A DNA stretch of 64,000 nt, from contig NC_090781.1 of NCBI RefSeq assembly GCF_040054535.1, positions 6,780,982 to 6,844,981 on the forward strand, read 5' to 3'. The translations under genes were made by a program, and so were the position numbers. The notes under the pieces were generated by a model. It saw only the letters and a program-made list of their open reading frames with translations. It searched no databases and was not told the origin of the DNA. The DNA comes from Antennarius striatus. Lineage: Eukaryota > Chordata > Actinopteri > Lophiiformes > Antennariidae. This document shows, in pieces, positions 46,806 through 59,500 of this stretch (positions are counted from its first letter, which is position 1; every line of letters starts with the position of its first letter).

Positions 46806-49800
46806 CTGAGAAGATATGCAGAGAAATTGAACTCAGAGATGTGAAGACGAGGGAGTTTCTTAGATTACACACACACATATAGATGACAGAGTTGTTCTCC
46901 ATCCTCTAGAGGTGTTAGCTATCAGTATCATAGCTGGTTTCAAGATTTAGGCTTCCCAAAAATAACATATTAAAAACACGTGTAGCCAGTCAAGCACCCA
47001 TATTTGCTGGGGGCGCATCTACAAGAAGTATCATGTTCTAAACTAAACCAAACCAAACTAAACTACACTAAACTAAACTAAACTAAACTAAACTTAACTA
47101 AAGTAAAATACTAAACTTAACAATGCAGCAGGAATAAATATTTTGTCTAAGTGGATTTCAGCAGTTTCATGGTAAGTTTACAACACATTAATAAGCAATT
47201 TCTACAGATTTCCATGACATCAGAAACCTTTGAAAAGAAGTCAACCAACTCACCAAGAACAATTGCCAACATCTGCGTGGCCTTCTTCTCCTTCTGCTGA
47301 GAGATCTTCCTCTTGCTTATGGTCTTCAGAGACGTCTGCGTTTTGCCATTAGGTACGGTCTGCGTCTGTAGTGCTTTGGCAACGACCGGCGCTGGATCCC
47401 CCAAAGCCAACTTCCCAGAATCTCCATTTCTTTCTGCAATATGGGATTCTTCAGGTGGTGTGGGAGGTGTAGAGTTGGGGCTAGCGTTGGATTTCTTGGG
47501 CATCAATAGCTGCTGACTTGTGGCTGGAGTGTCTCCAAGTGCACACTCAGCCTGGTGTCGTTGTTTCTGGCTGCTGCCACTGTTGTTCAGCTCATCAAGC
47601 TCCAGATCTTCCTCTGCTTTAACTCCATCTTTGATGAATATCTGGGAAAAGTTAGAATAAGCAGGAAAATATTGATTTGAAAGGTAATTTGTTATTTATT
47701 GCACAGTAACTGAAATTTTAAAAGATAACTGAAAAAACCAAAAAAAAACCCAACCACTGTCAGTGTTTAACTTTTTGTCGAGACATTGAGGAAAGGTGCC
47801 TTTCAATTACTCTGAGAAATAGTAGAAAACTTCTAGGTGAAAAACAAATATCCCTCAAACAATTATAATATGGTGTTTGGGAAGAGAAAAACACTCACCA
47901 CTTTCTTCTTGCTGACGGGAAAACTCCCATTAGATTTAACAATCATTGTGCACAACCTCACATCCTCTGGATGGGTGCATTTATCCTGTGATGAAAACAG
48001 TCAGGCAAGAAGAAGTTACGAACTTGGAAATGGGCTATACAAACACTACACCTACAGAGTGCTGGGTTAAAAAAGGGTATAACTAGATGGAGAACTCAAT
48101 GGCGGCTTACCAACAACCTGACCTGCAGCTTCAACTTCAGCTTCAACTGTAGTATTTCCTCCCTGATAATGTAAAAGATTCATGGAAATCTCCAGAGCTC
48201 ATTCTGCCACAACATAAAAGCGCACTCTTCTATGAGATGCATGTTGGCAGTGTCATCCACTAAAATGTATGTATAAAAAAATATTCCTCAAGTATTAGCA
48301 TTATGCAAAAATAAAGGTTGTGAATAGTTGACCTTCGAACATACTCTTTTTTACTCTACTTTTTTACTCTAAAATATCAGTCGTTTTCCTGATGTGTGTT
48401 AAGGATGTTACCAAACATCCTTCTTTGACCAAGACAAATTATCTCTTGCAAATAGAAATCAACGTAAAGGCCATATTTCTTTTCAATTCCTATGTCTGTT
48501 GTAAATGTTGCCCATGATGTCAATACATAACATACCAGAAACAATACTACTTCTTGTCCAAAGAACAAAGGAGTTTTACTTTGTATGTAAAATCAATAAT
48601 CTGGCAAGCAAGAGCTCATATGAGGATCTTCTTTTCTTTTTGGCTTGTCTTGTCAGGACTTTATATTTTTCCATTTCAGCCTATCTTCCGCATCGTCCTC
48701 TTTAACACCAACTCTCCTCATATCTTCCATCACTACATCCATCCTCCTTGTTGGTCTTCCTCGTGCCCTCTTTCCTTGTAGCTCCATTCTCAACACCCTT
48801 TAACCAATGTACAGTACTCACCATCTCTCCTCTGGATGTGTCCAATCCATTGAAGTCTGCTCTCTCTAACTTGGTCTCCAAGACATCTCACCTTGCTGTT
48901 CCTCTCATGATGTCATTTCTGATCTTAAACCAACCTGGTCACTCCTAGAAAGAACCTCTTCATTTCTGCCACCTCTAACTCAGTTTCCTTTCTCCTTTTC
49001 AGAGGCACTGTCTCTAATCTGTACATCAAGGCAGGCCTCATCACTGTTTTATAATCTTTGCCCTTCATTCTAGCAGAGACTCTCCTGTCACAAACAGACA
49101 CCTGACACTTTCTTCTAGCCGTTATTGCCTGCTTGGATTTGTCTCTTCACCTCCTCACCCCACACCATTGCTCTGGACTGTTGACCCCAAGTATTTAAAG
49201 TCCTCCACCTTCTCTATTTCTTCTTCCAAACGCCTAAATCTTCCGTTTGCACTCCTCTCATTTAATCAAAAATATTTTGTTTTACTCTGGCTAATCGTCA
49301 TTCCTCTCCTCTCCAACGCATGCCGCCACCTTTCCAAAAGTTCCTTCACCTGCTCCCTGCTTTCAATGCAGATCACAATGTCATCTGCAAACATCATTGT
49401 CCATAGGGATTCCAGTCTAATTTCATCCGTCAGCCTATCAATCACTATAGCAAACAGGAAGGGTCTCAGAGCTGATCCCTGATGCAGTCCCGCCTCTACC
49501 ATGAAGTCCTCTGTCACACCAGCAGCATACCTCACCGCTGTTCTGCTGCCCTTTATACATGCCCTGTACTATTCTAACGTACTTCTCTGCCACTCAACAG
49601 TTCCTCATGCAGTGCCACCGTTCCACTGCCGGTACCCTGTCATAGGTTTTCTCTAGATATACAAAGACACAATGTAGCTCCTTCTGACCTTCACAGTACT
49701 TCTCCATCATCACCTTCAAGGAAAGTAAGGCATCTGTGGTACTCTTCCTAGGCATGAAACAATATTGTGTCACTCAAATACTCACCTGTGTCCTGAGCCT

Positions 49801-52800
49801 AGCCTCTACCATTCATTCTTAGAACTTCATTGTGTGACTCATCAACTTTGTTCCTCTATAGTTCCAGTCAGTCAGTCGGTCAGTCATTTTCTTAACCCGC
49901 TTAATCCGTTTACGCAGGTCGCGGGGGAGCCAGTGCCTATCCCGGCAGTCTCAATGCGTGAGGCGGAGGACACTCCGGGCATGATGCCAGTGTACCGCGG
50001 CCTCTATAGTTCCAAACTCTGCAAATTACTCTTGTTATTAAAGATCGGCACGAGCACACTCTTCATCCATTGCTCAGGCATTTTCTCACCCGCTAGAATT
50101 CTGTTAAACAACCTGGTCAAAAATGTAACGGTTTCCAAAGGACCCAGGCGCGAGAGTCAAGGTGTCAATTAATCAAAAAACCTTTAATCAGTTTGTAGTT
50201 AAAATCCAAGCAGAAGTCAAAACAAGAAGATCAGGGTACAAAGTACCCTGACAGTACAAAGGAGGCAGGCAAAATCGTAATCCAGCAGACAGGCAAAAGG
50301 TCATTCACGGGGCATCGAAACACAGAAATTGTGGTCAACAGGCAAAGGTCAAAATCCAGAAAAAACACAGACAAGGCAAGGCCAAACTCGTGGCAATAAC
50401 GATCTGGCAAACAATATTCTCTGCTCAAACAGATACTGAGTTATGCTGCGACACACCTGATCTGAAGTGAGGGACCTTAAATAGACAGCCAGTGTGCTAT
50501 TTTAGTTACAGGTGGAACTATTGATTAGCTACCTAACTAGGGTAAGAACTAAACAGGAATTGGTTTACAACTAAACGAAACAATCAGGGGAAACAAACTG
50601 GTGCAATGAATCATGAATGTAGTAGAAACAGAAAACCAGAAAAGTACTGAAAGTACTGAAAACCAATAAACAAAAGACAAAGTCAGGAATAAATGGATGT
50701 GGCAAAACAGAACATGGCAGATGCAGATTATCACAAAAACCATTACAGCCACCTCTCCTAGATACTTCCATACCTCCACAAGAACGTCATCTGCACCAGC
50801 TTCCTTCCCAGTCTTCATCCTCTTTAGTGCCATTCTAACTTAACCCTTGCTAATCACTGCTACTCCCTGGTACACTACACTTGCATCCTCTATTCTACCT
50901 TTTCTTTCATTTTCCTCATTGATCAACTCCAGAAAGTATTCCTTCCATTTACCCAGTACACTGCTGGCACCAGCTAACACATTTCTATCTCTATCTTTAA
51001 TCATACTAACTTAGTCATGTACTAGGTCTTGATCCCTCTGTCTGACCAACCTGTAGAGAATTTTTTTCTTCTTCTGAAGTGTCCAACCTGGCATACATAT
51101 CATCTTGTGCCTCTTGTTGGCCTTTGCCACCTCCACTTTGGCTCTACTTTACATCTAAATGTATTCTTGTCTCCTCCCACCTGTCCATTCAGTGACCCAC
51201 CTCTTCTTGCTAGACACTTTCCTTGTATGGTTTCCTGTGCTTTTTCCTGTTCCTTCATGGTGCGCCCTTAATGAGCAACTTGTACAGGGGATGGTGCCTC
51301 ACTCAAGGGCGCCTTGGCAGTGCTTGTGTTGCAGTGTGAGTTGACACTTCCCACTGTCAGCTCACACTCCGAAATGACTGCGCAGGAGTGGGAATCGCCG
51401 ATCTTGGATCATTGGACAACCCGCTCTATAGCTGAGCCACTGCCGCCCCTATAGTCTGCTCCAACCACAAATCTCCAGAATGCTCCAACTAACTTCTCCT
51501 AGATCCATCCAGAATTTTTTTACTCCTCTAGTTCACATTCTACCTCTAGGGCATAACCACTAATCATATTATACATAATGTCCTAAATTTCAAGTTTCAC
51601 CCTTATCACTCAATCTGACACTCGTTTCACCTCCAAGACACTCTGAATTAACTTTTCTGTTAAAATGACCCCAACCCCATTTCTTTTGTCATCCACACCA
51701 TTTTAAATTATTTTGAATCCTGCTCATAAGCTTTTCGACTTACTGCCTTTCCACCTGCTCGCCTGCACACACATCTATCTTCCACCTGATTATCATGTCA
51801 ACCAACTCCTTAACCTTTCGTGTCATTCAGTAGTCCTCATGTTCAAAGTTGGAATTTTTAGATCTTGGGGCGTCCGTTCCTCTTTTCTTTCTGTCTGAGA
51901 ATCTACTTCCTTTTCGACCCACCTGAATATTTATTGATGCCCTGCAAGTTCAGGGCTCCGCTGGAGGACGTTCTTAGCCTGGGCTTGAAACCCTTAAAAC
52001 TCTGTAGGCATACTAGAGCATTACTCTCGCCTTGTTTGGGTAAGGTGTTTGGTTATATTAGGCTATATTATGTATATCACACATAATCCTTGGTACAATT
52101 ACACCTGGGGTCATTCTGTGTTGAGTTTGTATGTTCTCCCCGTGTGGCTTTTCTACGACCTCTCCAGCTTCCTCCTATCTCCAAAAAACCTGCAGCTTAG
52201 GTGAGTTGGTCACTCAAAATTGACCATAGGTGTGAATGTGTGACTGATGGCTGTTTGTCTCTGTATGTGGCCCTATGATAAACTGGCAACTTATTCAGGG
52301 TACACCTCGCCTCCCGGCAGATGTAAGTTGGGTAGGTTGCAATGTAAACCCATGACTTGTGATTCAGATAAGCAACTGAAAATGAGATGATTACTGACAA
52401 ATTAATGACCATCTCATCTTTAAGAGAATGAATGACTGAATCTCTGGCCATAAATCCACTTACTATAATTATGCTGAGAAAAGTTCGTTTACATTTTCTT
52501 ATAGAAATGAATTTAAAAGGTGAAAAAAATTTTCTAGTGTTGAAGAAGATATTATGTACAGTATATTAATATTTTAAATGTAGTAAAGCACATACTATTT
52601 CTCAAAGACGAACACATGCTAAGCCATACCACATGAAAACTTTAGCTTGTAGATACAGGACTCTCTTAGATCTCGTGACATGTGATGGTAATTCATATTA
52701 AGAAGATAAAAAGGGTTGAACTTATGTAAGTATAAAGAGTACAGGCACATGATTGACATGATAGCTCACCTTCAGTGAAGTGGCCCCATCACGGTCGACA

Positions 52801-53538
52801 GGCTGACGAACGCGTTGCTTTGGTTTTGTGTTCACGCGTTTTCTGCGCTTCCTCAGGACCACATAAATTTGCACATAAACTAGCAGAGTTATTATGAAGG
52901 GAACGTAGAAGGACACAATGGAAGAGTACACCACAAAGGCAGGATTGGCGATCACACAGAGAGACTCATCACGAGTTGCTGTGAAGAAAAATACAGAGTG
53001 AAAATAGTTTTCAGACTGCATTCAAAATGTTTTGATTGGTGCAATTCTTTTTTTTTTCTTCTTTCTTTTCCATTAATATTATTGCTGGAAAACTTGGGAA
53101 TGGGGCTGTTGGCTTGAACTGTATCACCATCCCTCCAACCCCTTTCCAATTAGTTGCCATGCTGCCATGGGAGATCATATCACCTCTGTTTTTCCATCAC
53201 TCTAGATGTCAAAGCCAATTCTACCTTCAGCTGCATCACTGATTTTTAACTCCCCTCACAAATTAATGTGAGTCTTTGGACTGAGCCATCCTGGACCAAA
53301 TTCAAACCCTAAAGGCAGCTTAAAACTAGGAAGCAATTGTTGCCATATACACAGATAACAGATGAGTCTTGGATACTGTAGATGTCACAGTAATTATGTA
53401 ATTCATGTTAACGACAACCTATCTTAACACTTAAAAAATAACTCAACCTCAGAGGAGGAAGAAAAAATGCAAATGTTCAAATGCATACACACAATATGCA
53501 TCTCTCTCTCTCTCTCTCTCCCTCTCTCTCTCTCTGTT

Positions 53539-53571
<33 letters not shown>

Positions 53572-56500
53572 CTGTGTGTGTTGTGTGTGCGAAGGAGAGG
53601 CATATTTTGAAGCAGTCAAAAGCATTGTATACAGTGTGGTCAATTTATCTAACAAGTACGATAATCTGCATTTGAAATGATGAGGAAATATTGACTCTTT
53701 GAGTTTGAGTGGGTCCTGCTGGTAGCTTCAACCTTTGTGTTCCCAGCAGGTGATGCTGCTTAGATCTGCAGACCCTGCACACTTGAAAGCAGTTTGTGGG
53801 ACTCACAAATCAAAATGTCTGAGCCCCAGCAACATCACCAGTTCATCAAGGCACTGAATGGGATAAGTGGAGCTTCAAATTGACAGAATGTAAGCTGCAG
53901 GGAATGGTCAGCAACAAATCTTAAAAGCCCTTAATCGCAAACACAACATTAAAACTCTGTCCAGGCACCTGTTCTTTGAAATAAGCGATGCTTGCGGGCT
54001 CTGGCTTGTTAACAGCAGTTACATGCCAATGAACTGTTTCTTTGACACTGGGATTTGTCTATTTGCTCACTTTGCATTTGCCTTTATTGGAAGTGCTATG
54101 TTTGATAGTGCTAATTTCACAAAATTTATTGAAATCTCATAAATCTTGTAATGAAAATGTAAAAGTGATCCACCTAATATTACATTTTATCTTTATATGA
54201 ACCTTTTCCAATGTCATAACATGATCGTATGACCCAGTGTATCACTGGTGTTAACCACCTGCCATATTTTCTTTGCGTATGATGCATTATGAAGTCACCA
54301 AACGCTGCAGGAAGAAATGTCAAAATGTTCTTTATGGACACGGGGGACATTGGTAATTTTATCAATGCACAGGTCAACTCCCTTTTCAATTTTAGGTGAC
54401 AAAACGGGAGCAAGACATCATAACTTGTTAGATGACTGATGTCGTTCATCTGGGGACATTTTGTGCTGACTCAGACAGAATGAATACACCTGAAGGAAGA
54501 AACTTGCATACACAGAGTAGATTGCAGATGATCAATGGTGTGTTCATTTTTAGATGCCTAAATTGATAGTAAAATGCGAGGCACAGTGGGAATCTTCTCA
54601 ACTCATATGACATCAGGTTTAAACTCATACGCTGAAACTCTTTTGTGGAACAGTCATGAAAATTCAAACAGACTATAATCTAGTTTTATTTATTTAGTCA
54701 TGATTTTTCATTTAGTGTCTGTTGCACACTTCCTCATAGGTTCAGGTTTCCCGTTGATAGTAAAAGACATATAAGCTCTGTTAGCCCCACAAACGTAATA
54801 ACCCCACAAACTTAATAATTATTACATTAGTGGGAAATCAGGTATTACAATTGTAGTAGGCAATGGTATTATATTTGTGGGATTATTGCATTAAAAGCTG
54901 CAATTTTTTTATTACGTTTGTGGGGCTAACAAGCTCTCTCTCACAATAACCACCATAGGGTCAGTTAACCTGAGATTGGCTAACTTTTATAAGGTACCAA
55001 GATCAACAAAGGTTCATAAGTACTGTTGGATCATATTTAAATAGTTATGGAGCCAGTGCCTGCAACGAGATATGAGCATTTATTCCAGTACAGCACATTC
55101 CTACTGTAATTTAGTCATATACCATGAAAAACTCATTTATCAGCTGTTTTGAAGCAGTAATGCAAATGTATTGTCATGTTTTTCTTACCTGTGTTATTTA
55201 GGCCAAACAACAGGGGACATGATATGGCAAAAGATAACACCCACACCACAGTGATCATCACTGTGACCCTTCTTTTGGAGCTGTAGCGAGTATTGTACAG
55301 CATTGGCATCGCAACTGCTGTGTAACTGAAGAAGAAAAAAATAGCAGCCTTAGTTTAGATGCATAAAACATCCAACCAACATGTTTCCACACACACATAC
55401 ATGCAAGAGACATTCATAAATACATACATGTACTTCCAACAACTGCTGATCATTTTGGGGTTTTGATGGAGGGCTACTGTCTATTCCATTCAGGGAGAGG
55501 CAGGGTAGAAGAACTTCTCATTTCATAAGGTTGTCACTTTAATTCAATCATGTTTGATTTTATGATTTAAGATTCAATTTATTGATTCTTCTTTGTTGTC
55601 CCTTTTTATATTAGTTCAATGAACCAGAATGCCGTCTGCAATCGTCTCGTCTTCCGCCGCTTATCTGCCTTGTGGGCAGGGTCCCCTCTAAACCTTGCCC
55701 GTGTGCAATTGCGCACTGCTCGCAGCACACAAGAAAATGTATGCTGCACACAAAATAAAATTTGATACAAACGTATTGAGTAATATCTGATATTAGACCT
55801 AATATAATTAATTAGTCCAATACTATTGTTTCCTGTACCATTTTGCATTGTAACTCAGTGAGTGACAGGTGTCCAGCCAATGAAGGTTCACTGACGTTAC
55901 GCAGCCAATCCTAGCGTTGACGATCCTGTGTGTGAGCCCCGCTATACACACCGTGCAGGTTAGCTAGTTAATGACTGGAAACCAACGGGAAGCAACACAT
56001 CCACTCACCAAGCCAAAGTAAAAAAGAAATGGCGTTCTTTTAAGATGGAATGGCTGCCGGAGTATGTGCAAATAGAAGAACAAGCTGTGAAACAGGGATT
56101 TTTTTTCTGTTTGAGAAAGGTCAAAGCACGAAGCAGACAAAGCCATTAACGTGTACAAAGTGTGCAACCACGTGATAAATGAGTTACAATTCAAGTCAGG
56201 TTTGTTCAAATTCTAATGACATTAATTAAACGTTTTTTATTAATGGTTATTAAAAATTAAATGCTGTTACTACTAGATAATTTATGAGTAGTATAAATGC
56301 TAAGAAAATGCAGTAATTAGATATTTACAGACAGATTTACACTGTATCACAAGCAACAGCACACGTCACTGTGCAAAATGTGAATGTTTTAATGTGAACA
56401 AAATATTGTGTCTGAAGGCTGCGTTCAGGCACCCTAAGCCAGGCCACAAATGGACCTCACCTATAGGCAAAAGCAGCTCTCATCCCATGGCCAAAGCAGT

Positions 56501-59500
56501 ACCCTCACATACAATACACTATACATCTCATGAAGAACAAGATATGTGTTTTTCTTTTCAAGTGGGCTTAATCATTTACATTAAAAATAAATAAAAACTG
56601 CTGCTTTAATTTGATTCTTTAAGCCACATAACTTGCTCTGATTCAAGGTTTTGAACAAATGTGATACTTTTGTGTGGCCACTGCGTGCAAATCTGATGTT
56701 GCTCACAGTGGTCCACAGTACACTCAGGAAGCTTGTGTGTTTGCCCAGACACATGAAAATTAGAGGGAACATTGCCTCTGGGTCTTGGGTCTGCTGGAGT
56801 CTGTCCTAGCTGGCTACAGACCAGAGGCGGGGTACAAACCAAATAAGACACCAGCTCATCATCCAAATGAAAAGACAAACAGCCATTTTATGCCAAAACT
56901 CATACCCATGTATAATTTAGTATGACTAATTCAAATAAGCAGATGAAGGAAGCCCGAGAACACTGGGAGAACATACAAACACCACAAAGAAATCAAAACC
57001 GGAACCTTCTTGTTTTAAGGCAACAGTGCTATCCACTGAGCCACTGTGCCGCCTGTAATGAAATCAGATGTCAAAGATATATAAGGTCATAAATGTTCAT
57101 GCTTTTACACAGATTAACATTTCATGTAACTGAAGCAACTAAGGCATTGAGCATCAATGTATTTAATGTCACATTGATGAGATTATGAAGGAGAGGTCTA
57201 ACTTTATGTAATCATGTAAAAAGTTTAAACAGGATGTAACATATTTCCACAATATAAGATGGACGTTATCTTCATCCAACCAATCTTGAATGCTGGCTGT
57301 TCTGACATTACTGTCAAATATGTTATGCACATATATAATTATATATAATTATATAATTTTATAATTATATTGAGAGGACAACGAAGAGGAAATGTCTTGT
57401 TATTCAATTTGGTCTGCTTTTGCCAACAATTTTAAGTTTTGTTAAATCACATTTGGAATGTGTATATTCATGTCACCTCCTACACAAAAGCCATTTTGTC
57501 TTAGATCCATTGATCTTCTGCTTTTAAAGATAATGCAGGCATATAATACATTTGAGGATTTTTTTGGCAACAGAGAAACTACTTATTCCCCAATGTGGCC
57601 TGTGGTTACACATATTCAAGGAAGAAAATTTTAACACATATATACAGTATTCATGCCCTAAGAGTATAAATTTGTATTTAGGAAACTATGGCTCATAATA
57701 TGGTCTCCTTCCAATTTGCCACACATTGGTGAATGTTAGAAACAAATGTTTGATGTTTAATGATCATCATGCCTGAAGCAGCTGAATTCATGAGAGGAAA
57801 CTGAAGAACTGCTATGTGAACTTTAATAAGTCAGCGCCACACAAGAGGACACTGGAATGTACAATGTGAGCCACGGACCAAACAGCAAGCCTACTGAAGT
57901 CTGATAAAGAAAAGAGGAATGTTAATTTCACAACTACAGTATTCGTCTTGGATTAAAGCATTCATTTCAAATACAGACAACATTATTATTCTGTATCATA
58001 AGGTTACCGGCACATCAGAGGCATTCACATTCTAATTCAATCACTTCAACATGATTGGAAATCACGTCCACCATATGTGTAACCATGCCAAATATATATA
58101 TGGCATATGGATTAAAAATGAAATGCATCCAAGCAGAAAAACAAATTGGAAGATGTCAGATTACTATAAAAATGAAAATATGGGAAACGTTTTATCATTG
58201 GTCCACTTCACATGCTTCCATTATAGTGTCATGTAGAATAAACATAGCTCTCACACTTGCATATGATTTCCTATTGTTCTTTAAAGAATGCTCAACTATA
58301 AATGCTTTTAAGAACAGCTTTGCAGTGTGTTTTCTGCTTCGTAATCAACTATAACTGAGTCAGTATCATTCATCACAGGATCATGGCAGCTGCATGAAAC
58401 TGTAAAAATCCATCATAACATAAAATTATTTTTTTTAAAATTCTCAAATGTTGCATATATTAATCTGGATTTATGTTATGAATCCTACATACAACAAAAT
58501 ACCACTGCGTTGAATTTACTTAATTTTATTATACCAACTGTTGACACAAAATAATTTAATTAAGATTTATATTTTTAAAAATTATATATCATTTAAAACA
58601 ACCCATTAAACTCCATTAAAGAGAACAAAAAAATATGGATCCAGATGACATTATTTATTTTGATACAATAAATTAAAAGAATCCAGTCAACCATTTTCCA
58701 AGAGTTTTCACAACTGAACAGTCAGTGAACAGCAGTCAGAGTTCCAACTTTGAGATTGAATCATTCAAGCATTATGTGCAATCATTTCATGTGATTTGCC
58801 CATTTCCCCACTGATTGGTTCCATGAATCTAAAGCCCATTTATCTAATATGACATTGTCTCCCTAAAACTTCAAGTTTGTGCTGAAACCTGCAATGTTCA
58901 GACAATGTTCCACAATGTTTGTTTTTGTCTTAATGTGCATGTTTTGAAGTTACAAAACAAATGCAGAATTCATATTTATGATATTTGGACATCTGGTGGA
59001 CAGTCATTTCAAATATGAATTTAGACTAAAAAGTGCACAGAGTGGAATCTTTTTTTTTATGACAAAAGTTTCTATTTACTCAGAAGACAAAGATATCCAT
59101 TAAACGTGGATGCAGTAAGTGGCAGCACAGGGGCACAGTGGGTAGCTGTTGCCTGATTCAGTTCCAGGTTCCCCAGTTCCATGTTCCCTGGTTCAGTTCC
59201 ACTTGGGGCCTTTCTTTGTGGAGTTTGTATGTTTTCTTTGGCTTGGTTTTTATGAGTTCTTTGGCTTCCTCCCAGCACCATGAACATGCACTATAGGTGA
59301 CTCGGTTGCTCTAAGTTGACCGTAGGTATGACCATGATCGTGAATAGGTGTTTGTCTTTCTCTGTAGCCCCCTGTAATGAACTTTATCCAGGGTGTATCC
59401 CGCCCTCCCCCTATATTCAGCTGGGAAGATAACGGATTGTCTCATCTTCATGAAAATGAATAAGTGAATGGATGCAGGAAGCATGACAGGCTTGACTAAC

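Larger units (their letters stand above)
48625..51990 (-). mobile_element. Old, nearly full-length RTE-related LINE with three later insertions
   Basis: Homologous along most of its length to the 19.4-22.4 kb RTE but much more diverged. RT remnants are [33 protein letters not shown] and [20 protein letters not shown]. The endonuclease region is only recognisable as DNA similarity (51450-51900). It is interrupted by a SINE (49867-50000), a TIR-bounded insert (50129-50749) and a second SINE (51244-51452). It lies in the same orientation as drd2. Confidence 0.75.
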
